Source of the DNA: JAACFF01 sp963701435
Lineage (GTDB): Bacteria; Chloroflexota; Anaerolineae; Promineifilales; Promineifilaceae
Direction: 5' to 3'
NCBI GenBank assembly: GCA_963701435.1
Contig: CAVPAL010000007.1
Coordinates: 744,001-808,000 of the forward strand
DNA: 64,000 bases
The notes beneath the pieces are model-generated. The model did not search any database and was not told where the DNA came from. It saw only the letters and a program-made list of their open reading frames with translations. Below, piece after piece: positions 6,597 through 14,344 of this stretch; within the stretch, counting starts at the first letter, position 1, and every line of letters starts with the position of its first letter. The position numbers and the translations under genes were made by a program.

Positions 6597-7529
6597 TCAA
6601 CATACATCGGAGGCGAAGGTCGCAGGCTGAACAGCATCTAACCAGGCTAATGTCGGCGTCAAAATGGGTCCAACGCTCAAGTAGTCCAAAATATCGGGGG
6701 TTAATCCACGCAAAGCCGCAGCCAATTGAGCCGCCCGCTGCGGGTTTTTGGCCAGGGCTGATAAAGGCTGATTATAGATGCGGATTGTAAACAAAATGTC
6801 GCCGCTTTGCGGCAGGCGGCGCAAGGTCTGCCGTTCCAGGCGCAGCCACAACAAATCACCGGCGTTTTCACGGGTAACGGCCGTTGCCGGCAGCGGCTGG
6901 TAATGTCCCACAGGCTGAAACAAAGCGCCGTCATCCATAACCACCCAATTGATGCGCCACATCGGCCACTCAGGCTTGAGACGCGCAAACAGCCGGTTTA
7001 TATTCTCACTGAGAATCGCTGCATACCCCGGCACCGGGTGATGTATGGCGTCTAGCGAGCGTCCCATTTTTTCAGCCAGCAGCCAGCGCGTCGGAAAGCA
7101 TAGAGAGGCAGCCGTCAGCCGGTATTCGCCTTTGGCTGAATCCAGGCTCAGCAAACAAAAATCCTCCTGTACAAGCCGGCCCGCTGCCTCCAAAGGGTGC
7201 AGCTTAGATTGCGCAATATCCCACTTTTCACCGGCAGCGAAGTTACAAAATAAATCATCACGCCAGCCATATACCTGTGGATATTTTTCAGGCAGGTAAG
7301 CCAGAAGCAAATCCAACGTTTCTTGCGCGCCTTGATCTGCTTCGCGCAGGGCAGCGAAGACCTCCTCGTGACGTTCTGATAAAAGCTTTTGTTTTTCAGC
7401 CAGCATAGCCGGTAATTCAACATCCACCTCAATCCAATCACGCGGATCGAGGGTGCGCATACCCATTTTCAACCGAAACGGCCGTGGCTCATAAGGCGCA
7501 TAATCGATAACCGGCGGCAAATCGACCAA
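6597..7529 (-). CDS. DUF3445 family protein (heme-dependent oxidative N-demethylase-like)
   Basis: This 310-residue protein starts MVDLPPVIDYAPYEPRPFRLKMG. The features RLKMGMRTLDPRDWIEVD, LQ-type acidic repeats, QEDFCLLSLDSAKGEYRLTAASLCFPTRWLLAEKMG, HHPVPGY and WRINWVVMD match the DUF3445 family. That family includes the alpha subunit of heme-dependent oxidative N-demethylase, which binds heme in a PAS-like fold. Most members are of unknown substrate. The gene lies 6 bp downstream of the uridylyltransferase gene in the same direction, so the two are probably cotranscribed; the functional link is not obvious. Confidence 0.8.
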   Translation of the reverse strand: MVDLPPVIDYAPYEPRPFRLKMGMRTLDPRDWIEVDVELPAMLAEKQKLLSERHEEVFAALREADQGAQETLDLLLAYLPEKYPQVYGWRDDLFCNFAAGEKWDIAQSKLHPLEAAGRLVQEDFCLLSLDSAKGEYRLTAASLCFPTRWLLAEKMGRSLDAIHHPVPGYAAILSENINRLFARLKPEWPMWRINWVVMDDGALFQPVGHYQPLPATAVTRENAGDLLWLRLERQTLRRLPQSGDILFTIRIYNQPLSALAKNPQRAAQLAAALRGLTPDILDYLSVGPILTPTLAWLDAVQPATFASDVC

Positions 7530-7535
7530 CTTTGA

Positions 7536-8912
7536 CTATCCTCCCAGCAGCGTCCCGTCAGGGATATTTATTTGTGCTTCAGAACCGTTCTGCAAAATAA
7601 CATCACCGCGACATACTACATCACGGCCGAATTTGTAAGCCCCTTCGACAACCAGTTTTGAACAATGTAAAAGAGATGGCGGGCCAAAAGGGAAGCGTTC
7701 ATCAAGCTGGTTGACAAATTTGTAATTTTGGCTGTCCATCTCAACCACAAGCGGCGGCAGTTTACGCTCCGGATTGGGGACAATATGGTAATCTTCAGTT
7801 AATACATACGCATCAGAACGGACAGCAAGCAAATCGAGCGTTTTTTTCACCGGCGCGAAGCGCGTGCGCGGCACACGCACAGCCTGCGCGCCGGAGAAAA
7901 CGCTAATGGCTGACCCCATCGCGGTTTCTAGCTGATACACGGGGGTGGAACGGCCGTCACGCGGATCCACCGTTTTGGCATTCCGAATCATTGGCAGGCC
8001 AAGTTTATAATTGCGGTCTGTCATGACCAGCCTGAGAGCAGGCAAATTTAACCACAAACTATTGGTGTTAAAATATCTATGCCGGGTAATATCTTGAAAA
8101 GCGTCCATATCATCAGCAGGACATTGGGCCGATTCACGCAAAACAAACTGCCCATCCAGCCGGCGCGCCAAATGCCCACCTTTTTTGTCCATCTCGGTGC
8201 GATCGGCGACTTCCATCATAAAAGGGAAATTGTTTTCAGCAAAATAACCCAACAAAGCTTTGTCCATCACCGCGCCTAAATTATCTGCATTGGAAACAAA
8301 AGCATAGTCATACCCCGCTTCGAGCAGCGCATTCAGCGTGCCGCTGGTGACAAGCGCGGTATAAATATCACCATGACCGGGTGGGCACCATTCCAAATCA
8401 GGATTAGCCGGCCATATGGCAGGGCTAAAATCCGCCCGGGTAACTTTCGGCTCTTTATGTTGTACAAAACTGACAGGGAATTTGCCGTGCAGTTGCGGAT
8501 ATTTTTCCAGTACAGCCAACGAATCCAAATCGGTAACAAAACTGTTCATAAGCAGCAGCGGGACGCCGGCGTGAATGGCTTGCAGCGCAATGATGTCCAA
8601 AAAGCTCAAATCGCCGCGCACCGGCAGCAGGGATTTGGCTTTTTGCAGTCCCATGCTGGTGCCCAGGCCGCCGTTTAGTTTGATAACGGCCGTTTTCCCT
8701 ACTGCCGCTTCCCCCGCAGCCAGCAAACTATCTGGCAAAGCTTCCATATCGGGAACCGAAGATACAGCTTGAATCTCGTCCTCCGGAATCATTCCGGTCT
8801 GGCCGGCGACCAGCTGATCGTAATAATATGCAAATGTCTCAATAAAGATTTCTGGCAAGCCTTGCGCCTGCATGCGCGCGCGAAAGGGCGCAAAATGCGG
8901 GTTAACGGTCAT
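7536..8912 (-). CDS. UTP-glucose-1-phosphate uridylyltransferase (UDPGP family)
   Basis: This 458-residue protein is of the eukaryote-like UDPGP family and not the GalU family. It converts UTP and glucose-1-phosphate into UDP-glucose for polysaccharides and glycolipids. The nucleotide-binding loop is clear (VIKLNGGLGTSMG), followed by LLLMNSFVTD, EWCPPGHGDIY, FVSNADNLG and a C-terminal left-handed helix (GRDVVCRGDVILQNGS). I chose ATG 8912, which has AGGAGG about 11 bp upstream; upstream in-frame codons lie within the TPR gene. The stop of the TPR gene is 7 bp before this ATG, so the genes form one operon. Confidence 0.95.
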   Translation of the reverse strand: MTVNPHFAPFRARMQAQGLPEIFIETFAYYYDQLVAGQTGMIPEDEIQAVSSVPDMEALPDSLLAAGEAAVGKTAVIKLNGGLGTSMGLQKAKSLLPVRGDLSFLDIIALQAIHAGVPLLLMNSFVTDLDSLAVLEKYPQLHGKFPVSFVQHKEPKVTRADFSPAIWPANPDLEWCPPGHGDIYTALVTSGTLNALLEAGYDYAFVSNADNLGAVMDKALLGYFAENNFPFMMEVADRTEMDKKGGHLARRLDGQFVLRESAQCPADDMDAFQDITRHRYFNTNSLWLNLPALRLVMTDRNYKLGLPMIRNAKTVDPRDGRSTPVYQLETAMGSAISVFSGAQAVRVPRTRFAPVKKTLDLLAVRSDAYVLTEDYHIVPNPERKLPPLVVEMDSQNYKFVNQLDERFPFGPPSLLHCSKLVVEGAYKFGRDVVCRGDVILQNGSEAQINIPDGTLLGG

Positions 8913-8919
8913 CAAAATG

Positions 8920-9501
8920 TTACTCCTCCTGATCAAAACCTTGCAACTTATGCAGCAAACTGCGCGCATCCCTGTCATTGGGGTTTTGTTTGACTGCTTC
9001 CTCAAACCAAAAAATCGCTTTCCCGTTTTCCTTGCGGTCTCGATAGATCAAACCGAGATTGTAAGCGACATTAGGCGCGGCCGGATTGATTTCGAGTGCA
9101 GTTTCAAAAGCTGTAATCGCCTTGCGCTGCTGCTCATCTCCTGCCAGAATCGGATTTCCCAGGTAAGCTGCCCCTAGATTTGTCCAAATCATAGCATGAT
9201 CAGGCGCCAGAATGCTTATCGGCTCTAAAACTTCAACTGCTTTGCTGAACCGTTTCGTCAAGATGTAGGCGCCGCCCAAATTTAAGGCCGCATTCACCTC
9301 CAGGGGTTCCTGCCTTACGGCTTCTTCAAGCAAAGGAATGGCTTCTTCCGGTTTCCCCTGGTGAAGCAGTTGCGTGCCTGTTCTGTAGAGCGTTGTAAAT
9401 GTTGTGTTTTCCATTGGCGCCTTCTCGTCCCCGCCCTTTTTCTGCCTGGGGGGATGAATCTTATGTTTTTGCTGCATAGGTTTTCGGTTTTTCTTTTTCA
9501 A
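8920..9501 (-). CDS. TPR repeat protein
   Basis: This 193-residue soluble protein has a Lys-rich N-terminus (MKKKNRKPMQQKHKIHPPRQ) and about four tetratricopeptide repeats from residue 35 to the end (TTLYRTGTQLLHQGKPEEAI, NAALNLGGAYILTKRFSKAVEVL, WTNLGAAYL, VAYNLGLIYRDRKENGKAIFWF). The basic start may be shorter in reality: MENTTFTTLYRTG at residue 30 is an alternative Met. TPR proteins are interaction scaffolds; the partner is unknown. The next gene, a UTP-glucose uridylyltransferase, starts 7 bp after the stop. Confidence 0.85.
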   Translation of the reverse strand: MKKKNRKPMQQKHKIHPPRQKKGGDEKAPMENTTFTTLYRTGTQLLHQGKPEEAIPLLEEAVRQEPLEVNAALNLGGAYILTKRFSKAVEVLEPISILAPDHAMIWTNLGAAYLGNPILAGDEQQRKAITAFETALEINPAAPNVAYNLGLIYRDRKENGKAIFWFEEAVKQNPNDRDARSLLHKLQGFDQEE

Positions 9502-9526
9502 GGCAACAACCTGCTATACGAATTTT

Positions 9527-10708
9527 TTATGGATGGCGCTGGCGCAAATTCTGCCAGATGAGCAGCCCTGTTATACCAAAAGTAGCGCATAAAAGCAGTA
9601 TCCAAAGCGCATACGCGTCGAGAAATTGAACCAACGGCGCTTGTGGCTGCGCATTCTCAAACCAAAACTGGTCCAATTCTGCCAGGTTCATGCCCAGAAC
9701 TTTTGTAACGCCATCCGCACAATCAGCGCCAGCAGCATAAACCTGCACCAGATCACGAACGGCCGTTGCGCCATATCGCGCCTCAATCATGGCGAGCAAA
9801 CTCACGCTTTGCGCTTCTGCCAGCAAGGCGCGATCGTCTGCATCAGAAGGCCAACTGTAACATAATTGAGCGAAGGGCAGGTGCGCGCGCGTGATTACGG
9901 CCGTTTCCAACAGCTCAGCGTAACGCGGATTGGATTGTGACTGTTTGGAAAGCGCCAAACCTTCAACCAGCCAAAGCGGTAGACGGTCATATTGGTCGCC
10001 TGCGGCTTGATAAAGCAACATGCGCGTGACTTCGTAAGGAATACTTTGGCGCAGATCATCTGCTGCAGTAGTGGGATTATCGGCCGTTACTAAAATCACG
10101 CCCCACGCCGGATCGGGCGTTTCATCGGGCGCTTCGCCAACCAGTCGCAGCGCTTCTTTGCGTTCGGCCGTCGTAGGGTAAACATAGATGGCAAATGGCG
10201 TAAGCCCCTGAAGCCGTAGACTGGCGTTTAGCGCAGCAAAGGTTTCCTGAGTTATATCAAGGATCGTTTGGCCAAAGAAAGGGCCGTTTCCGATCCAAAA
10301 AACCGTAACACCATTTTGGCTCATTTTCTGCCAGGGCAGGCGATTATCGGCATACACCAGCGCCTGGGAGGGGGTCAACACTTCCCCGCCATCTGTTTTT
10401 AAGATCCACCAGTAGGTTACGGCGCTGTTTGGGGCCAGGGGGAACTGCGTCAGGTCAAGCACATATTCTGCCTGAAGTAATTGATTAACTGTAAATGGAA
10501 CCTGGATTTCAAGAGGCGACTCTGCCTCCTGAAACTGCACAAAGAGCCGGACTTCATTGACAGCCCCAATATCTTGAGCCGCAAGCTGAAATTGGATTGA
10601 GTGACCATATACAAAATCAGCCGTGGATTCTAGCCCGGAATCATCACCCTGAAACGCCAAATTCAGGAACAACAAAAAAGTTAGCAGAAAATAGTGCGGA
10701 TATCTCAC
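9527..10708 (-). CDS. Peptidase-MA-like secreted protein without HEXXH motif
   Basis: This 393-residue protein starts at GTG 10708, overlapping the transporter stop as GTGA. It has an N-terminal hydrophobic segment (HYFLLTFLLFLNLAFQ), an Ig-like beta region (about 25-115), and a domain resembling the gluzincin-type peptidase MA family (about 125-330). A C-terminal membrane helix follows (ALWILLLCATFGITGLLIW). Where the family has HEXXH this protein has Tyr225-Glu-Val-Thr-Arg229. The downstream family signature PLWLVEGLA, with its Glu, is kept. It is therefore probably membrane-anchored at both ends and catalytically inactive. Family assignment rests on the WLVEGLA region. Confidence 0.7.
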   Translation of the reverse strand: MRYPHYFLLTFLLFLNLAFQGDDSGLESTADFVYGHSIQFQLAAQDIGAVNEVRLFVQFQEAESPLEIQVPFTVNQLLQAEYVLDLTQFPLAPNSAVTYWWILKTDGGEVLTPSQALVYADNRLPWQKMSQNGVTVFWIGNGPFFGQTILDITQETFAALNASLRLQGLTPFAIYVYPTTAERKEALRLVGEAPDETPDPAWGVILVTADNPTTAADDLRQSIPYEVTRMLLYQAAGDQYDRLPLWLVEGLALSKQSQSNPRYAELLETAVITRAHLPFAQLCYSWPSDADDRALLAEAQSVSLLAMIEARYGATAVRDLVQVYAAGADCADGVTKVLGMNLAELDQFWFENAQPQAPLVQFLDAYALWILLLCATFGITGLLIWQNLRQRHP

Positions 10709-11637
10709 AATCCTAACAGGGTAATGGCGGCGGAAATGGTCAAAGGACTTAACAGCGTGGCGATCACAACAATACTGGTAACGGCCGTTGCCTGTAAGCC
10801 AAATTCTGTCGCTAAAACAATTGTAAAAACGGCCGGGGGCATACTCGCCTGAATAATGGATGTGGCCCGTCCTAGGCCCTGTAAGCCTAAAAAGCCAGCA
10901 ATAACCACTCCGATCAACGGCCCAACCAACAAACGCAGGCTGATTGCCGGCGCCGCCAGTCGCCAATTTATTCCGCCGTGTAAATCAGCCATTTGCATCC
11001 CTAAAACCAGCAGCATCACCGGTATAGCGCCCGCGCCGGCAATTGTGATGGCGCTCATGAGTGGGTCGGGTATCGGAATATTTAAACTATACACCAGCAC
11101 AGCCCCAAACGCGGCATACACAGCCGGTAAACGCGTCATGCGTTTGAGCGCTTCGCGCCAATGCAGCTTGCCTGAAGAAGCAATAAATACACCCACAGTA
11201 TAAACCAACAGCGTGCTGGTGGTGTAATAGACGATTGAACGCGACATACCTATCTCGCCGAAGCGCAGTTGGGATAAGGTCAGTCCAAAGTTGCCGCCGT
11301 TCACAAACATGGTCAACAACAAGAGAGCAGCCGTCTCCGTTCGCGGCAAGTTCAAAACGCGCGCCGCGCCAAAAGCCAAAAAGCCCATTGTAAAAACAGC
11401 CAGCACAGCAAATAGACCCAATTCAATCAATTCATCGCCCGGCAGTTCGGAACGAACCAGTGATGAAAAAACCAGGCAGGGACTCAAACAATTAAAAACA
11501 GCGCTGGAAAGCGTTTTTTTATCAAGCGCCTTCCAACGCTGTAAACCATACCCAAACGAAGAAACAAGCATTATGGGCAAAATATTCTGCGTGAGAACGG
11601 TTAAAATGTCACTCAAGCTCGTCCTGCCAATTGTCAT
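10705..11637 (-). CDS. AEC family transporter (auxin efflux carrier-like permease)
   Basis: This protein of about 310 residues has roughly ten membrane helices in two halves, matching the Mem_trans/AEC family (NILPIMLVSSFGYGLQRW; LLLLTMFVNGGNFGLTLSQLRFG; GAIPVMLLVLGMQMADL). Bacterial AEC members export small organic acids and similar anions; the substrate here is unknown. The start is uncertain. I chose ATG 11637 (MTIGRTSLSDILTV); TTG 11616 would also work. Either overlaps or abuts the 3' end of the HEAT-repeat gene. The stop overlaps the next start by 4 bp, so translation is probably coupled. Confidence 0.87.
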   Translation of the reverse strand: MTIGRTSLSDILTVLTQNILPIMLVSSFGYGLQRWKALDKKTLSSAVFNCLSPCLVFSSLVRSELPGDELIELGLFAVLAVFTMGFLAFGAARVLNLPRTETAALLLLTMFVNGGNFGLTLSQLRFGEIGMSRSIVYYTTSTLLVYTVGVFIASSGKLHWREALKRMTRLPAVYAAFGAVLVYSLNIPIPDPLMSAITIAGAGAIPVMLLVLGMQMADLHGGINWRLAAPAISLRLLVGPLIGVVIAGFLGLQGLGRATSIIQASMPPAVFTIVLATEFGLQATAVTSIVVIATLLSPLTISAAITLLGL

Positions 11638-12580
11638 TAAGATCGTTGAAAGGATCATTTATGGCAGTTAACCAATAACTTTGCTCCATTGCTTCTTCTA
11701 TGGCATCATGAAACTCTGCCAGTTCAGGATCAAGCAGTAAATCTTCAAGAATTTGCGCAACCTCTACACCGCCAACCTCACCTAACGCGGCAATAGCTGC
11801 CAGCGCTACATCTTCCTCCTCGTCGGCGACCATTTCCGCCAGGTCAGGGATTGCATCTTCATGACCAATATTGCCGGCAGCGCGCGCCGCCTCACCTCGC
11901 ATCTCCCAGCGTGGATTTTGCATTTCATCCAAAACTATCGACAGCCAACGCGGTTCGGCGCTGTTGCCCATTGCAAAAACAGCGCTTAGCTGCATTTCAA
12001 AAGAGTCACTTTCATATGCATCCCGAATCATGAGCCTGACTTTATTCGAATTCACCGGAGCCAACGCTTCCAGAGCGGCGCGCTTCAAAGGGATTGTCGC
12101 CTCCGCGTTATTATAAGCAGATTCCAAAGCGGCAACGATAGGCGGCTCAATATATTCCGGCAGCTCGTCCCAGTGTGACATTAAAAGAAAATGTGCCAGC
12201 GCTGCGGCGGCGGAAGCGCGCACATCCATTTCAGGATCGTTTTGCAATAAATTAATGATTGGCATAACCAGGTTGAGGTCAGTGGAATCCCACAAGCCAT
12301 CTAAAGCCGCCTGGCGCACCGATCCATAGTTATCACTTAAAAAATGTTTAAAGAGAGAGCTGAAATCAACCATGAAATTGTCTTCAACCAGATCAGCCAG
12401 GTGACGCGCAATTTGCTGGCGGCGAATATCATCAACAGCCGGCCAACGTTGGGTGAATAACAGCATTTCCTCTTCGGAAAGATCGGTTAGACGATAGAGG
12501 TCAGAAATATGAATGGTTTCGTCTCCAAATAATGAATCTAAAACATCGGAAAAAGGTTTTTGATTTTTTTCTTTGTCCAT
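11609..12580 (-). CDS. HEAT-repeat protein
   Basis: The 323-residue acidic soluble protein starts at ATG 12580 (MDKEKNQKPFSDVLDSLFGD), supported by AAAAGGAG 4-5 bp upstream. From about residue 85 to the end it is a solenoid of HEAT/PBS-lyase-like repeats (VRQAALDGLWDS, DVRASAAAALAHF, WEMRGEAARAAGNIGHEDAIPDLAEM, DVALAAIAALGEVGGVEVAQIL). Such proteins act as binding scaffolds. Nothing in the repeats shows a phycobilin lyase role. It overlaps the AEC transporter start downstream. Confidence 0.85.
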   Translation of the reverse strand: MDKEKNQKPFSDVLDSLFGDETIHISDLYRLTDLSEEEMLLFTQRWPAVDDIRRQQIARHLADLVEDNFMVDFSSLFKHFLSDNYGSVRQAALDGLWDSTDLNLVMPIINLLQNDPEMDVRASAAAALAHFLLMSHWDELPEYIEPPIVAALESAYNNAEATIPLKRAALEALAPVNSNKVRLMIRDAYESDSFEMQLSAVFAMGNSAEPRWLSIVLDEMQNPRWEMRGEAARAAGNIGHEDAIPDLAEMVADEEEDVALAAIAALGEVGGVEVAQILEDLLLDPELAEFHDAIEEAMEQSYWLTAINDPFNDLNDNWQDELE

Positions 12581-12648
12581 GAGGCTCCTTTTCTTAGTCT
12601 TATAATCGAGCAGCCTGATAGTCCAGTCGCCTTGCGGCCGGAAAATAT

Positions 12649-12691
12649 TAGAGCGTATTTTGTACACACGAATTGTACGCAATACGCTCTA
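12649..12691. terminator. Perfect 11-bp hairpin between RIP protease and HEAT genes
   Basis: TAGAGCGTATT (12649-12659) pairs exactly with AATACGCTCTA (12681-12691), with GTAC/GTAC inside. On the plus strand AAAAAATC follows; on the minus strand the flank is AATATTTTCC. It may be a terminator after the RIP protease gene or a small fold-back repeat. There is no strong U tract in the direction of the genes. Confidence 0.45.
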
Positions 12692-12767
12692 AAAAATCAT
12701 TATTTCGATTTGAATTTCAAACAACGTCGGGCATGCACATACGCACGCCTGATGTACGATAATTGGA

Positions 12768-13847
12768 CTACTGAACCGGGATGATTGGATTAACAATATC
12801 CTGGAATATCATTAAAGCCATCAGACCTAACAAAACCAGCATCCCAATGACGTGTACCATGCCTTCCCGTTCCGGCTCAATACGACGACCGCGTACGGCT
12901 TCGATTAAAATGAAAAGGATGCGGCCGCCATCCAAAGCTGGAATAGGCAGCAAATTGGTCAGGCCTAAAGCCACACTGATAAATGCGGCCATTGTCAACA
13001 GCGGGTAAAGGTTGCGGCTGGTAGCTGAGGCTTCAGCAGCCTGTCCAGCAATCTGGCTAATGCCCACGACGCTGACCGGACGCGCCTCTTGTGGGCTTAT
13101 TTCGCCGCTTATGAGCATTCCGGGGAGACGGCCGTATAACGACACATATTCCCACATAAACCCGATAGAACCTTCGGCGGCCTCAATCGGATTGCGGCTG
13201 ATACGTTCGCCGCCCGATGCTGATGTTAAACTGACGCCAATTGGCCCCTCAACAGCGGCATCATACTCACCCGGCAGCCGGGGAATCAAGGTCACAATAA
13301 ACTGCTCTCCATCCCGGCTCACAAGCATTTCTATCGGCTGACCTGCATTTTGAGTCACCTGCCCCACCAAAGCGCTTGTGGTATCAGCCTTTTCACCCGC
13401 AACTTCCAAAATCACATCGCCTGCAATGAGTCCGGCTTCCATTGCCGGAGAATTCGGATTTACACCCCCAACCGCGATGGCAGGCGGGCCAATCATCAAA
13501 GCCAACCAAAAAATCAATATCGCGGTAAGAAAGTTGGCGCCTGAACCTGAAATCAATACAAACAGGCGCGCGCGTTTGGACGCGCTCGCAAACCCACCCG
13601 GAATCGATGGATCATCTTCACCTGACGGGCGCACAAAACCGCCCAGAGGAATCCAGTTGAGCGAATAAATCGTCCCCCCGCGCTCCGCAAGCTTTAAGGC
13701 CCGGGGAGGTAAGCCAAATCCGAATTCTTCCACACGAATTTTGGAAAGCTTGGCCGCTATAAAGTGGCCCAACTCATGTATGAGTACGACTGGCGTCAAG
13801 ACGATAAAAAACCCACCCAATGCCCATAAAAATGATAAGTCCGCCAT
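12768..13847 (-). CDS. rseP: RIP-type site-2 zinc metalloprotease (M50, RseP-like)
   Basis: The 359-residue inner-membrane protease has HEXXH as His24-Glu25-Leu-Gly-His28 in the first membrane helix. It has a GFG membrane beta-hairpin (EEFGFGLPPRAL), a PDZ domain (about residues 120-200, NSPAMEAGLIAGDVILEVAG) and the second metal motif NLLPIPALDGGRI, followed by C-terminal helices. RIP proteases cut membrane-embedded anti-sigma factors or leftover signal peptides. The length is normal for one-PDZ members. No anti-sigma factor lies nearby. Confidence 0.95.
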   Translation of the reverse strand: MADLSFLWALGGFFIVLTPVVLIHELGHFIAAKLSKIRVEEFGFGLPPRALKLAERGGTIYSLNWIPLGGFVRPSGEDDPSIPGGFASASKRARLFVLISGSGANFLTAILIFWLALMIGPPAIAVGGVNPNSPAMEAGLIAGDVILEVAGEKADTTSALVGQVTQNAGQPIEMLVSRDGEQFIVTLIPRLPGEYDAAVEGPIGVSLTSASGGERISRNPIEAAEGSIGFMWEYVSLYGRLPGMLISGEISPQEARPVSVVGISQIAGQAAEASATSRNLYPLLTMAAFISVALGLTNLLPIPALDGGRILFILIEAVRGRRIEPEREGMVHVIGMLVLLGLMALMIFQDIVNPIIPVQ

Positions 13848-13888
13848 TTTTTAATCCTGCTTTTTTTAGATCTTCTACTTTACAACCT

Positions 13889-14332
13889 CTAATGAGGTTT
13901 GGTGCAGGCATTATACGCAATTGTAGGCCGGCAATTCAACCTTGCTGCGTGTGATCTTACAACACTCTCACGCATACACCCGGCGCTAAAAGGCCAGATA
14001 ATTGGTAAACAAATCAACATCAAGATCCAGATCAGGATTGTGAGCGACAATCCAACCCGTGTAAAATCGGTGAATCGGTAACCGCCCGGCCCATAAGCCA
14101 GAATGCAGGCCTGGTGCCCGATTGGCGTAACAAATGCAAATGTTTCAGGTGGACGCAGCAGCAAAAAAGAGGTGTCATCGCGCAGTACCTCAACGTGGTT
14201 ACGAGGATCATGCACCAGTAACGTATCCCCCAAACGCAGCGGTAGTTCGCTAAAACGACCTAAAATCGGCGCCTCTTTGTGCCAGATCGCCAGGACGGTC
14301 AGGCCATAGCGTCGCAGATTCCTCAAAATCAT
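13889..14332 (-). pseudogene. Internally deleted copy of the adjacent SLC13 permease
   Basis: The 147-residue frame is a mosaic of two separated pieces of the gene next to it. Residues 1-60 match its second TrkA-C region (LTVLAIWHKEAPI, LRLGDTLLVHDPR). Then, with a jump of roughly 160-170 residues, residues 65-113 match its last membrane helix (TPIGHQACILAYGPG, LTILIWILMLICLPIIWPF). The tail runs on into unrelated sequence (from SAGCMRES). The missing part contains most of the second transport half. This is therefore a decayed tandem duplicate, 12 bp after the intact gene, and is unlikely to work as a transporter. Confidence 0.8.
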
Positions 14333-14344
14333 AAAGTCGAGGTA

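Noticed and set aside
8913..9005. N-terminal extension of the uridylyltransferase
   Set aside because: It overlaps the TPR gene. ATG 8912 with AGGAGG fits better.
10709..10966. N-terminal extension of the peptidase-MA-like protein
   Set aside because: It lies entirely inside the AEC transporter gene in another frame. GTG 10708 overlapping the transporter stop gives a signal-like helix directly.
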